Position numbers and translations under genes: made by a program. Positions 54,667 through 63,942 of a stretch of DNA of 64,000 bases are shown in pieces. Every line of letters starts with the position of its first letter. Position 1 is the stretch's first letter. The notes under the pieces are model-generated. The model saw only the letters and a program-made list of their open reading frames with translations, ran no database searches and was not told the DNA's origin. Source of the stretch: Clostridioides difficile_A (GTDB lineage: Bacteria > Bacillota > Clostridia > Peptostreptococcales > Peptostreptococcaceae); contig OX246690.1 in assembly GCA_945909635.1 (NCBI GenBank), positions 1,488,001 to 1,552,000 on the forward strand, given 5' to 3'.

Positions 54667-54966
54667 ATGTACAAGAATATAAGTAAGAAACAACTTAAAG
54701 AAATGATGAAAAATGAAAATGATATTTTATTACTAGATGTAAGAACTAAAGATGAATTTAGAGAATGTAAAATAGAAGATGCTATAAATATATCTTTACA
54801 GGAGCTAATCAATAATATAGATGAAATTTATGAGTATAAAGATAAGAAAGTAGTGGTTTATTGTAGAAGTGGTCATAGAAGTGTTACTGCATGCAATTTA
54901 TTAGCTGAGGAAGGATTTGAATATCTGTATAATTTAAACTCAGGAATAATTGATTATCTTAATTAA
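54667..54966 (+). CDS. Single-domain rhodanese
   Basis: A 99-residue rhodanese-fold protein. The N-terminal part reads LLLDVRTKDEFRECKIEDAINI and the active-site loop VVYCRSGHRSVTACNLL has the catalytic Cys, which takes a persulfide in sulfur transfer. It has no partner domain or signal. GGAGGAATC precedes the ATG. A GGGTAT hexamer at 54622-54627 lies upstream, but its -35 match is weak. Confidence 0.9.
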   Translation: MYKNISKKQLKEMMKNENDILLLDVRTKDEFRECKIEDAINISLQELINNIDEIYEYKDKKVVVYCRSGHRSVTACNLLAEEGFEYLYNLNSGIIDYLN

Positions 54967-54993
54967 ATTATGTAAGTTATATTGAATACTGAA

Positions 54994-55022
54994 TATATCC
55001 CTGTTTATTAAGCAGGGATATA
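54994..55022. terminator. Bidirectional hairpin between rhodanese and TetR genes
   Basis: TATATCCCTG pairs perfectly with CAGGGATATA around an eight-to-nine-base loop. The genes converge on it, one end directly at the TetR stop codon. Confidence 0.75.
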
Positions 55023-55023
55023 T

Positions 55024-55593
55024 TTAGATGTTCATAAGATAACTTAGGAATGAACGAATTTTTTCTGATTTTTCATTATTGGAAATATCTTTACGCAATA
55101 ATATACCTTGTTGACCATATACACAAAAGTATGTTGTTGTGTCAACATCAGGGACATTAATTTCTCCTCGTGAGTTAGCTAATTCAAGTTGTTTTTTTAC
55201 TATAGGAATAAGTTTTTCACAAATTTTTAAAGATAATTGGTCATGAATTTTTTTACTCTTTTCTCCATGGCATACTTTATAGTAAAGGTTATCATCAGTT
55301 TCTATATCAATAAATGTAGGAACTTCTTCAATAATTTGTTTTAATGTTTTATCTGCATTGTCTATAATAGTAGACATTTTGTCCACTAAAGTCTGTGCAT
55401 AGTAGTCTATAGCACTGTCAAATAGGTTTTCTTTTGATGGAAAATAACGATAACATAATCCTTGTGCGACATTCATATGTTTTGCAATATCAGTTATAGA
55501 AGTTTTCTCATATCCATTTTCATAAAACAATTTTATTGCAGTATCTAAAATTTCTTGTTTACGTTCACTTGGTTCTTTAGTAATACGTGCCAT
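55024..55593 (-). CDS. TetR-family transcriptional regulator
   Basis: A 189-residue TetR regulator. The N-terminal helix-turn-helix spans ~10-55: ILDTAIKLFYENGYEKTSITDIAKHMNVAQGLCYRYFPSKENLF pattern, in order. The C-terminal ~130 residues are the ligand/dimer domain. It has a good promoter with a nearby inverted repeat (55651-55671), suggesting self-repression. The neighbouring YhgE/Pip gene and ABC exporter are possible targets, but the repeat is not found in front of them. The ribosome site GGAGG precedes the ATG. Confidence 0.92.
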   Translation of the reverse strand: MARITKEPSERKQEILDTAIKLFYENGYEKTSITDIAKHMNVAQGLCYRYFPSKENLFDSAIDYYAQTLVDKMSTIIDNADKTLKQIIEEVPTFIDIETDDNLYYKVCHGEKSKKIHDQLSLKICEKLIPIVKKQLELANSRGEINVPDVDTTTYFCVYGQQGILLRKDISNNEKSEKIRSFLSYLMNI

Positions 55594-55622
55594 ATAGTAT
55601 CCTCCTTATAATTTCAAGTACA

Positions 55623-55671
55623 TAATAACATAAGGAATTTTTAAAGTCAATGAATGAATATCAGTCATTTA
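55623..55671 (-). promoter_or_regulatory. tetR promoter with adjacent operator-like inverted repeat
   Basis: On the minus strand TTGACT (55650-55645) and TATTAT (55628-55623) are 17 bases apart. Directly upstream, TGAATGA (55651-55657) and TCATTTA (55665-55671) form an inverted repeat with 6 of 7 pairs and a seven-base gap, a layout typical of TetR operators. Confidence 0.6.
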
Positions 55672-55705
55672 AATTACATAATAAATTTTAATTTTGAAGT
55701 TAAAA

Positions 55706-55733
55706 AAGGTAGTAACTGAGAAGTTACTACCTT
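55706..55733 (-). terminator. Terminator of YhgE/Pip gene
   Basis: AAGGTAGTAACT and AGTTACTACCTT pair perfectly with a four-base loop. Read on the minus strand, TTTTTT follows. Confidence 0.8.
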
Positions 55734-55790
55734 CAATGTAAATATTAAGTACTATTTCTAAAAAATATATTTAAATACAGAATTGATTTT

Positions 55791-58010
55791 TTAATGACCA
55801 GTTAAATTACTATCACCAAATTTATCATTGAATGGTTTTATAATTCTGTTTATAGGTCCTTTTAGAAGTACATTTAAACAAATAGATAGAATCATAAATA
55901 ACAACAGAACTAATATATCTTTAGTTAAATTTGGAGCATATATACCACCTACTGCTTCTCTTGTAGCGCCTATTGCATAGGTAAATGGCATTATAGGGTT
56001 TATTCTTTGGAAAAATGTAGGTGTAACCTGTATAGGGAATGTACCACCAGAAGAACCAATCTGAACTACTAATAGTACTATTGCAATTGCTTTTCCTACA
56101 TTTCCAAATACAGAAACTAAAGAATAAACAATAAAGTTAAATACCATACTAGTAAACATAAGCAGAAGTATCAATAAAATTGGATGCTTTGCTGTTACTC
56201 CTAATAATAGTATATCTCCAGTTCCGATTATGAAGCCTTGAATAAGAGCTATACTTAGAAAAGTAAGACCTCTTCCAAAATAAATTTCATATGGCTTATA
56301 GTTTCCATGTACAGATGTAGATAATAATGCAGAAAGAAGCAATATACCTACCCATGTAGAAAGAACACTATAAAATGGTGTCATTGCAGAACCATAATTT
56401 TCAATTGGATATAATTTTTCTGTTTTCACTTCAACAGGTTCCTTTAAGAAGTTAGACTTGGTTAATATATCACTTTCAAGTAAGCTGACTAATTTTTTCA
56501 TATCTTCACCATTACTAATCTTACTTAAATTATTAATCAAGTCATCCAACATTCCTTTTGCTAGAGGAAGTTTTTCTCTTATTAATGATATACTTTCCTG
56601 TGCATTTCCTGATAGACTTAGAGAAGTAGTCAGTATTTCTTCAACCTTTGGAAGTTTTGCTTCTGCCTTGTCTAGTACAGTGATTATATCATTTGCTACT
56701 TTTATACTGTTTGAAAATATGCTATTTATAGGTTTTGATATTTTTGAATCAAAATTATTTAAAATATTTAAATTAATTCTTCCGATACCATTTGATAAAC
56801 TTAAAACGTTATTTAATGCACTTATAGATGGTTGTTGCCCAGATATAACCTTGTTTTTAATGTCATTCAATGTTGATATAGAAGAATCTATTTTATTGTT
56901 AGAGTCTTCTAAGTTATCTATTACATCATCCAATCGATGGTTTGATGTAAGCTGATTTAATTTAGTTAAAAAGTCTTCTAATGTATCATTTAAAGCTTGT
57001 AAATTAGAAAGCTTTTCTGATAAATTATCTATCAACTTAGGTACATCTTCGCTTCCATTATTTACGGCATCAATTAAATTTAGTGTAAGAGAAGAAGCAG
57101 AAGATGAAAGGTCAACCATTAAATTTAAATCAGATTTTATAAGAGGAGAAAGTTCATCTAAATTATCATTTGTATCCTCTAAGAATTTCTTTAAATCATT
57201 TGATAACAGTTTTGTATCATTTAAAGTCTTTTTAATTGTAGGTAAATCTGATTTAATATCTTTAACTGTATCAGACAACTTTGAAGTAGCATCAGAGGCT
57301 AAATCAACAGTCTTATTTATATGGTCGAATCTCTTTTGAAGGTCGATAAGAGAACTTTCAACCTTTGTTAATTTTGGAAGACTGTGTTCAATTCCTGCAC
57401 CAACTCCATTTGATATACCAAGAACAATTTCACTTACTGTTTTCACTATAGTCTGATTAACTTGCAACTGTATTGTAGAAGCACCTTTATCAGTAATTTT
57501 TGGTGCAACTGCATTTATTTTTTCATTTACTGTATAAATAATTTCACCTTTTTTAACATCATCTGTAATCAATGATGTTAAATCTTTTGTAAAATTCTTT
57601 GGAATTTTAAGTGATGCATAATAAGTACCTTTTTTAACACCTTCAAGAGCGGTTTTTTCATCTACAAATTGCCAACCTAAACTTTTATTATCCTTAAGTT
57701 GTTCAATTAATTGGTCTCCTACATTAATCTTCTGACCTGCTATTTCATTTCCTTTATCTTCATTTGTTACTGCTACAAGCATATTAGCGGTACTTCCATA
57801 AGGGTCCCAAGATGCCTTTATATTGAACCAGGCATACAAAGAAGGTAAAAAAGCAAGTCCGACAACTATTACAAGTACTGCATAATTTCCACGTATATCT
57901 TTTAGGTCATTTTTAAAAATTTCTAATATATTTTTTAAACCATTTGAAGGTTTTAAATTCTTGATATTATTCCAGTTTAAAACTTCTTTTAAACTATTAG
58001 TTTTTTTCAA
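55791..58010 (-). CDS. YhgE/Pip-family membrane protein
   Basis: Start TTG 58010 is eight bases after GGAGG; GTG 58019 lies within that site. The 739-residue protein has one N-terminal helix (~40-60, with the family pattern NYAVLVIVVGLAFLPSLYAWFNIKASWDPYG), a long external helical region (~65-510) with heptad-like stretches, and five to six C-terminal helices (~530-720) of the ABC-2 type. YhgE/Pip proteins include phage infection receptors and parts of ESX-like secretion or lipid export; the function here is unknown. It is divergent from the ABC exporter genes. Confidence 0.9.
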   Translation of the reverse strand: MKKTNSLKEVLNWNNIKNLKPSNGLKNILEIFKNDLKDIRGNYAVLVIVVGLAFLPSLYAWFNIKASWDPYGSTANMLVAVTNEDKGNEIAGQKINVGDQLIEQLKDNKSLGWQFVDEKTALEGVKKGTYYASLKIPKNFTKDLTSLITDDVKKGEIIYTVNEKINAVAPKITDKGASTIQLQVNQTIVKTVSEIVLGISNGVGAGIEHSLPKLTKVESSLIDLQKRFDHINKTVDLASDATSKLSDTVKDIKSDLPTIKKTLNDTKLLSNDLKKFLEDTNDNLDELSPLIKSDLNLMVDLSSSASSLTLNLIDAVNNGSEDVPKLIDNLSEKLSNLQALNDTLEDFLTKLNQLTSNHRLDDVIDNLEDSNNKIDSSISTLNDIKNKVISGQQPSISALNNVLSLSNGIGRINLNILNNFDSKISKPINSIFSNSIKVANDIITVLDKAEAKLPKVEEILTTSLSLSGNAQESISLIREKLPLAKGMLDDLINNLSKISNGEDMKKLVSLLESDILTKSNFLKEPVEVKTEKLYPIENYGSAMTPFYSVLSTWVGILLLSALLSTSVHGNYKPYEIYFGRGLTFLSIALIQGFIIGTGDILLLGVTAKHPILLILLLMFTSMVFNFIVYSLVSVFGNVGKAIAIVLLVVQIGSSGGTFPIQVTPTFFQRINPIMPFTYAIGATREAVGGIYAPNLTKDILVLLLFMILSICLNVLLKGPINRIIKPFNDKFGDSNLTGH

Positions 58011-58234
58011 ATGTCTCACCTCCTAAAATATTTTGATAGAGAAAAAGTTAGATTTATAATCAATTTTAAATTATATTACTTTTTACACAAATAGTAAAGT
58101 TAAAGTTTTGTCTTAATTTTAATACATATATATTATATATAATAGTATGCTATAAATATATATAAATATAGGAAATAAAAACAAATAATTTATAAAGTGT
58201 ATAGTATAAAATTTAATGATAAAACAAATATTTA

Positions 58235-58253
58235 TAATTGATACAATCAATTA
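58235..58253. promoter_or_regulatory. Operator-like perfect inverted repeat before ABC exporter genes
   Basis: TAATTGAT (58235-58242) and ATCAATTA (58246-58253) form perfect arms around ACA, a size and sequence usual for MarR or TetR operators. A TATACT box at 58269-58274 lies ~16 bases downstream, so a bound protein would overlap the promoter of the exporter genes. Confidence 0.5.
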
Positions 58254-58310
58254 AATTAGCCATTATGATATACTTTTGATAATGAGAAAATTCTATGAAG
58301 GGATGATTAA

Positions 58311-60086
58311 ATGAGGTATTTTAAAAAATACATAAAAAAATATATAGTGTTATTTTTTACAGCAGTATTTTTTTTGACGCTGGAAGCTTTTTGTGATTTA
58401 GCTCAACCAACTATAATGGCAAAAATAATCGATATAGGAGTTTCAAATAAGAATTTAGATTACATATTATCAACAGGAGCTTTAATGATAGGTATAACCT
58501 TTTTAGGTGCAATATTTTCAATAATAAGAAGTATAATCTCAGCAAGAGTTTCTCAATGTTTTTCTTATGATTTGAGACAGGATGTGTTTGAAAAGATAAA
58601 TACATACTCATTAAAACAAATAGATAAATTTGGTAGAGCTTCACTAATAACAAGAATTACTAATGATATTAATCAAATACAACAATTCGTACATGGAATG
58701 ATGAGAGTTTTTATAAAATCACCAATCATGTGTATAGGAAGTTTAATTATAGCTATAAAATTAAATTTAAAGATGTCAATAATTATCTTAGTTGCAGTTT
58801 TAATCATATTTATTATAATATTACTCAATATGAAGATTGGCTATAGATTATTTAAGAATGTACAAGAAAGTACAGATAAGATAAATTCAAAATTAAGGCA
58901 GTTTTTAAGTGGCATAAAAGTAGTTAAGCTATTTTGCAGATATGATTATGAGAGCAAACGTTTTGAAGAGTTAAATGAGGAGCTTTTCCAAAACAGTAGA
59001 AAAGCTACAACAATGATGTCATTTTTTAGACCTACAATTACAATAATTATTAATGTTTCCATAATAATAATCTTATTAATTGGAAGATATTTAGTTTATT
59101 CAGGGGAAATTAAAATTGGAATTATAGTTGCTTATGTAAATTATATGACTAGGATATTAACATCACTTATAATGATTTCACATGTTTTTAATGTTTTTGT
59201 TAGAGCAAAAGCTTCATATGAAAGAGTAAGTGAAGTTTTGCTTGATGAGAATGAAGAAATAATTGAGAAAAATGTAAATTTAGATATTGAAGAAAAGAAG
59301 TTTAAACTTACAAGTGGTGATATAGTTTTTGAAAATGTGTATTTTTCATATAATAAAAATACGGATGAACAAATATTGAAAAATGTATCTTTTAAAATAG
59401 AAGAAGGTCAAAACATTGGTGTAATTGGTCAGACTGGTTCAGGAAAGACTTCTTTAATAAATTTAATTCAAAAATTATATATAGTTGATAAAGGAGATAT
59501 TAAGATTGGAGGAAATAGTATATACAGTATTTCTGAAGAAAGTTTAAGAGAGGGAATAGGTGTAGTATTTCAAAATAGTAGTGTGTTTGGGAAAAGTATA
59601 CTAGAAAATATAATTATGGGAAATAAGGATATAAGTAGAGAATATGTTATAAATTCGTGCGAAATAGCAAATGCAAATCAATTTATAACAAAACTTGAAA
59701 ATTCTTATGATGAAGTTTTATTTCAAAGGGGTAAAAACCTATCAGGAGGACAAAGACAAAGAATTACGATAGCTAGAGCTATAGCTAAAAAGCCACAAAT
59801 ATTAATCCTTGATGATTGTTTTAGTGCAATGGATATTAATACAGAGACAACTATTAGAAAGAATATAAAAGATTATATAAAAGATTTAAGAGACAAAGAA
59901 AATAAGAAATGTACTATCATAACTATTTCACAAAAGATTAGCTCTATAATTGACTGTGATAAAATTTTAGTCTTAGATGAGGGAGAGGTGGTTGGATTTG
60001 CTACACATGAAGATTTACTGGTTAGTTCTCCAATTTATAAAAAAATTTTTGAGTTGCAGAACTTAGCAAATGAAGATGTAAATTAA
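58311..60086 (+). CDS. ABC exporter half-transporter with degenerate ATPase site
   Basis: A 591-residue half-transporter. Six helices fill ~15-310 and the ATPase domain ~345-590. Walker A GQTGSGKTS and signature LSGGQRQR are intact, but Walker B ends in ILDDC, where Glu is expected next to Asp, and the switch reads TISQKIS in place of IAHR. Such changes mark the non-catalytic half of heterodimeric exporters such as BmrC/BmrD. The partner gene begins 12 bases after. Substrates of such pairs include drugs and lipids. Confidence 0.92.
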   Translation: MRYFKKYIKKYIVLFFTAVFFLTLEAFCDLAQPTIMAKIIDIGVSNKNLDYILSTGALMIGITFLGAIFSIIRSIISARVSQCFSYDLRQDVFEKINTYSLKQIDKFGRASLITRITNDINQIQQFVHGMMRVFIKSPIMCIGSLIIAIKLNLKMSIIILVAVLIIFIIILLNMKIGYRLFKNVQESTDKINSKLRQFLSGIKVVKLFCRYDYESKRFEELNEELFQNSRKATTMMSFFRPTITIIINVSIIIILLIGRYLVYSGEIKIGIIVAYVNYMTRILTSLIMISHVFNVFVRAKASYERVSEVLLDENEEIIEKNVNLDIEEKKFKLTSGDIVFENVYFSYNKNTDEQILKNVSFKIEEGQNIGVIGQTGSGKTSLINLIQKLYIVDKGDIKIGGNSIYSISEESLREGIGVVFQNSSVFGKSILENIIMGNKDISREYVINSCEIANANQFITKLENSYDEVLFQRGKNLSGGQRQRITIARAIAKKPQILILDDCFSAMDINTETTIRKNIKDYIKDLRDKENKKCTIITISQKISSIIDCDKILVLDEGEVVGFATHEDLLVSSPIYKKIFELQNLANEDVN

Positions 60087-60098
60087 GGAGGAAGTATA

Positions 60099-61922
60099 TT
60101 GAATTTAAGCACTGGAAATCAAAAGGTCAGTAGATTAAAGAAAAAAGAGAAGCCTAAAGATTTTAAAAAAACATTTAAAAGAGTTTTTATATACTTTAAA
60201 AAAGACAAAAAGATTACTAGATTCATTTTTTTGCTAGTAATAATCGACTCTATTATATCAACTATAATACCATATACTCTTGGAAAAGTAGTTGACATAA
60301 TAAATATTGATACGTATTCGAAGTCCATTTTCTTAAAAGGCATAATTATATTACTCTCATTTTATATAATTGAATTTTCAGTTAAACTGTCTAAGGGGAT
60401 ATGTACAGCTAGACTATCTCAAAGTATAGTTAAAGAGATGAGAAGTAATTTGTTTTTGAAATTTAAAAATCTACCAATAACCTTCTTTGATAAAAGTTCT
60501 ACTGGAGATATTATGAGCAGGGTAACAAATGATGTTGATAATATTAGCACAGGAATCTCAAATTCATTAGTACAATTAATTACAGGAATTTTAAATATAT
60601 TGATGACTTTCATTATGATGTTTATATTAAGTCCAATTTTAACATTTTGTAGTATTATATTAATACCAATAGTAATGTTTCTAAGTAACTTTATAGCAAA
60701 GAGGACTAGAGTTCTTTTTAAACAACAACAAGTGGAGTTAGGGAAGTTAAATTCTCATATTGAAGAAATGGTATCTAATATAAATGTAGTAAAATCTTTT
60801 AACTATGAAAGAAAGTCTATAAATGATTTTAAGGAAGTTAATGATAGACTATTGAATATTTCACTCAAATCGCAAATCTATACATCTCTTTTAATGCCTA
60901 TTATGAATGTAATTAGCAATATAGGGTTTGCAACTATATGTATTATAGGTGGAGTCTTGGCGTCTAAAGATATTATAACTATAGGAGTTATAGCTAGTTT
61001 TTTAAGCTATGTAAGACAATTTACAAGACCATTGAATGAATTGGCAAATCTATTTAATACATTACTTTCAGCAATAGCAGGATGTGAAAGAGTTTTTGAG
61101 ATTATAGATGAGAAAGAGGAAAAAGAAGTAAAGGATGTATTTAAAGACAAGTTTAATGATAACAAGAATGATAATCTAAATTCTTCTTTTTCAAATGGAG
61201 AGATAGAGTTTAAAGATGTAAGTTTTTCTTATAATTCAAAAAAGAAGATTTTAGATAATATAAACTTAAGGATAAAGGCAGGCACATCAAATGCCATTAT
61301 AGGAGAGACTGGTAGTGGGAAAACAACAATTATAAATCTAATTACAAATTTTTATCAAGTAGATAAAGGAAGCATATTTTTAGATGGTGAAGATATATAT
61401 TCTATTGATAGAAATTATTTAAGAACTTGTTTTGGAGTAGTTCCACAAGAAAGTTATATATTTAATGATACAGTTATGGAAAATATAAGATATGGGAATC
61501 TAATGGCTACTGATGAAGATGTTATATATGCTAGTAAAATAGCAAATTCACATAAATTTATAACGAAAATGCATAGAGGATATAATACTGTATTATCAGA
61601 TAGGGGTGAGGATTTAAGCGAAGGTCAAAAACAGTTAATAAGTATTGCTAGAGCAATATTAAAAAATGCACCTATACTTATTTTGGATGAAGCTACAAGC
61701 AATATAGATATAGCAACAGAGGCCAAGATTCAAGATGCAATAAATAATTTAACTTTTGGAAAGACCAGTATAATCATAGCACATAGATTAAGTACTATAT
61801 CAAATTGTGACAATATAATAGTTTTAGAAAATGGCAGAATTTTAGAATCTGGAAATCATAAAGAATTAATAAAACTAAAAGGACATTATTATAGAAACAT
61901 ACTGTTAACACAAGGAAAGTAA
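60099..61922 (+). CDS. ABC exporter half-transporter with catalytic ATPase site
   Basis: A 607-residue partner started at TTG 60099 after AGGAGGAAG. Six helices (~45-340) and an ATPase domain (~370-605). Walker A GETGSGKTT, Walker B ILILDEATSNID and switch IAHRLST are canonical, while its signature is LSEGQKQ, not LSGGQ. The pairing of its complete Walker motifs with the partner's LSGGQ gives one good ATP site and one weak site, as in other heterodimeric exporters. The substrate is unknown. Confidence 0.92.
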   Translation: MNLSTGNQKVSRLKKKEKPKDFKKTFKRVFIYFKKDKKITRFIFLLVIIDSIISTIIPYTLGKVVDIINIDTYSKSIFLKGIIILLSFYIIEFSVKLSKGICTARLSQSIVKEMRSNLFLKFKNLPITFFDKSSTGDIMSRVTNDVDNISTGISNSLVQLITGILNILMTFIMMFILSPILTFCSIILIPIVMFLSNFIAKRTRVLFKQQQVELGKLNSHIEEMVSNINVVKSFNYERKSINDFKEVNDRLLNISLKSQIYTSLLMPIMNVISNIGFATICIIGGVLASKDIITIGVIASFLSYVRQFTRPLNELANLFNTLLSAIAGCERVFEIIDEKEEKEVKDVFKDKFNDNKNDNLNSSFSNGEIEFKDVSFSYNSKKKILDNINLRIKAGTSNAIIGETGSGKTTIINLITNFYQVDKGSIFLDGEDIYSIDRNYLRTCFGVVPQESYIFNDTVMENIRYGNLMATDEDVIYASKIANSHKFITKMHRGYNTVLSDRGEDLSEGQKQLISIARAILKNAPILILDEATSNIDIATEAKIQDAINNLTFGKTSIIIAHRLSTISNCDNIIVLENGRILESGNHKELIKLKGHYYRNILLTQGK

Positions 61923-61949
61923 GTGTTTAGAAAAAACTTTAAAAAAATT

Positions 61950-61974
61950 GTTTAAAGGTATATGCCTCGGGTAT
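61950..61974 (+). promoter_or_regulatory. Sigma-B promoter of reverse rubrerythrin gene
   Basis: GTTTAA (61950-61955) and GGGTAT (61969-61974) are 13 bases apart, a perfect match to the general-stress sigma-B consensus. It lies ~65 bases before the start codon. Published work in C. difficile links reverse rubrerythrins to sigma-B and oxygen tolerance, in agreement. Confidence 0.75.
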
Positions 61975-62038
61975 ATATAAACTAACTTGATAAATAAAAA
62001 ATTTAATTTGATATATAAAATTTAGGAGGAAAGTAATT

Positions 62039-62584
62039 ATGAAAAAATTTGTTTGTACAGTATGTGGATATATACATGAAGGGGATGCTGCACCAGCACA
62101 ATGTCCAGTATGTAAAGTTGGAGCTGATAAATTTGAAGAAATGAAAGGCGAAAAAAATTGGGCTGATGAGCATAGAATAGGTGTAGCTCAAGGTGTAGAC
62201 GAAGAAATAATCGAAGGATTAAGAGCTAACTTTGTTGGTGAATGTACAGAAGTAGGAATGTATTTAGCAATGAGTAGACAGGCTGATAGAGAAGGTTATC
62301 CAGAAGTAGGAGAAGCTTATAAGAGAATAGCTTTTGAAGAAGCTGAGCATGCTGCTAAATTTGCAGAACTTCTTGGAGAAGTTGTAGTTGCAGATACAAA
62401 AGAAAACTTAAGAGTTAGAGTTGACGCTGAGTATGGAGCAACTGATGGAAAACTAAAATTAGCTAAAAAAGCTAAAGAATTAGGATTAGATGCTATACAT
62501 GATACAGTACATGAAATGTGTAAAGATGAAGCTAGACATGGTAAAGCATTCTTAGGATTATTAAATAGATATTTTGGAAAATAA
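62039..62584 (+). CDS. rbr: Reverse rubrerythrin
   Basis: A 181-residue protein with an N-terminal rubredoxin domain (Cys6, Cys9, Cys22, Cys25) followed by a diiron rubrerythrin domain, the reverse of the classical order. Iron ligands fall in GECTEVGMYLAMSRQADREGY, FEEAEHAAKFAELL and KDEARHGKAFLG. It reduces hydrogen peroxide and, with a reductase partner, oxygen, protecting the anaerobe in air. AGGAGG precedes the ATG. The sigma-B promoter upstream and a hairpin downstream make it a monocistronic stress gene. Confidence 0.95.
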   Translation: MKKFVCTVCGYIHEGDAAPAQCPVCKVGADKFEEMKGEKNWADEHRIGVAQGVDEEIIEGLRANFVGECTEVGMYLAMSRQADREGYPEVGEAYKRIAFEEAEHAAKFAELLGEVVVADTKENLRVRVDAEYGATDGKLKLAKKAKELGLDAIHDTVHEMCKDEARHGKAFLGLLNRYFGK

Positions 62585-62610
62585 ATTTAATATAAGTTAA
62601 GTAGATTTTT

Positions 62611-62660
62611 AGGAGTATATCATTTATGATTTTTAAAATTATAAGGATATACTCCTTTTT
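62611..62660 (+). terminator. Hairpin terminator after rubrerythrin gene
   Basis: AGGAGTATATC (62611-62621) pairs with GATATACTCCT (62646-62656), followed by TTTTT. Confidence 0.8.
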
Positions 62661-63002
62661 AATAGTTGTATTTTATTTTATAGTTATAATCTTGTAAATA
62701 TTTAAATGAGTATAAATATAGTTTTAATGAAATCAATTTTTTAGTCTTACTATCTCTAATTTATATAACTATGAAATTAATTTGATATAAATATATTCGA
62801 AAAAACTAACTGGTTGGGGGTCATGCCTACTGCATATCTTGTGTAATATTGTTACATGAGTGTTGATTTTTACTACTTAGTCACTTTTACTTTGCAGAAA
62901 GTTTGTTGTAATAAATGGATTATTTTATAAGTCAGATTTTAGAGATAGTAAATTGACATACTTAAAAGAATACATTAAACTAAATGTAAAAAATATCGAC
63001 AG
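62661..63002 (+). other. Intergenic region between rubrerythrin and hydrolase genes
   Basis: A 342-base stretch. A less AT-rich patch at about 62811-62890 includes TTGGGGG followed by an ATG at 62823 whose frame stops after seven codons. I see no gene, no named RNA motif and no strong hairpin. It may be gene remnant or leader. Confidence 0.4.
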
Positions 63003-63005
63003 GTG

Positions 63006-63611
63006 GTGGACAATCTGATTAAGTATATACATAAAAGTAATATAGCTATTGTTGTACTACATGAAATTTATGGAGCTAATAATTTTATAAAAGATGTTTG
63101 TCAAAAGTATTATAAAGATGGATATGATGTGTTTTGTCCAGAGCTTTTGGGAGATAGGAAAGTTTTTTCTTATTCAGAATCTCAAGAGGCGTATGGTTTT
63201 TTTATAGACAATGTTGGATTTGATATTTATAAACAAGTAGAAAAACTTATAAATGACTTAAAATCAGAATACAAATATGTACTTGTTATAGGATATAGTG
63301 TTGGTGCGACTATTGCATGGAGATGTAGTGAAGACTCTCTTTGCGATGGTATAGTTTGTTGTTATGGTTCTCGAATTAGAGATTATATGGAGGTAACTCC
63401 GAAATGTCCTACCTTGTTAGTGTTTGCAAAACATGATTCATTTGATGTTGATTCTATTTTTTGCCAACTTTCTAGAAAACAAAATGTTCAAATCGAGATT
63501 TTAGATGCAAATCATGGTTTTATTGATACATACTCAAAAAATTATTCTGATGTTCAAGCACAAGTGTTTAGTACTAAAGAAAAAAGTTTCTTAGATAAAT
63601 ATTTAGTATAG
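63006..63611 (+). CDS. Small alpha/beta hydrolase, dienelactone hydrolase-like
   Basis: About 200 residues with the alpha/beta hydrolase order. IAIVVLHEIYGAN near the N-terminus is typical of dienelactone hydrolases. The nucleophile elbow reads GYSVGATIA with Ser where dienelactone hydrolase has Cys. The acid probably is Asp in FAKHDSFD, and the His is in DANHGFID. No signal is seen. The start is uncertain: AGGTGG at 63001-63006 overlaps GTG codons 63003 and 63006, and CTG 63015 is the best spaced codon. The substrate is unknown. Confidence 0.82.
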   Translation: MDNLIKYIHKSNIAIVVLHEIYGANNFIKDVCQKYYKDGYDVFCPELLGDRKVFSYSESQEAYGFFIDNVGFDIYKQVEKLINDLKSEYKYVLVIGYSVGATIAWRCSEDSLCDGIVCCYGSRIRDYMEVTPKCPTLLVFAKHDSFDVDSIFCQLSRKQNVQIEILDANHGFIDTYSKNYSDVQAQVFSTKEKSFLDKYLV

Positions 63612-63942
63612 CATATTATAAAATATATAAAAGATTTAATTAATCTTAAAAGTTTTATGGCACTATTGATATTTGAAAATATTAGTAGTGCCATTAGATT
63701 TTAGTGTTATTATATTTTTGAGATATAGTTAATTGACATTATAGTGTTAATTATGTCTTTATGATTTTTAATGAGTTTATAATACTATTTATTTAAATAA
63801 ACAATAAGAAAATTCTTTGTACTTGAATAAGAATATTATATGAGAATATTGCAATTTGATATATTTACCATTACAATAAAAGTAGTTACAACTGAAATTC
63901 TAAATAAGTTAAAGTAAGTTGGCAAATTGGAGGTTTTTAAAT
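63612..63942. other. Intergenic region with hairpin at 63657-63694
   Basis: ATGGCACTA (63657-63665) pairs with TAGTGCCAT (63686-63694) around a 20-base AT-rich loop. The following T content is modest, so this is a moderate terminator candidate for the hydrolase gene. The remainder is AT-rich, with the GGAGG site for the next gene near 63929. Confidence 0.6.
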
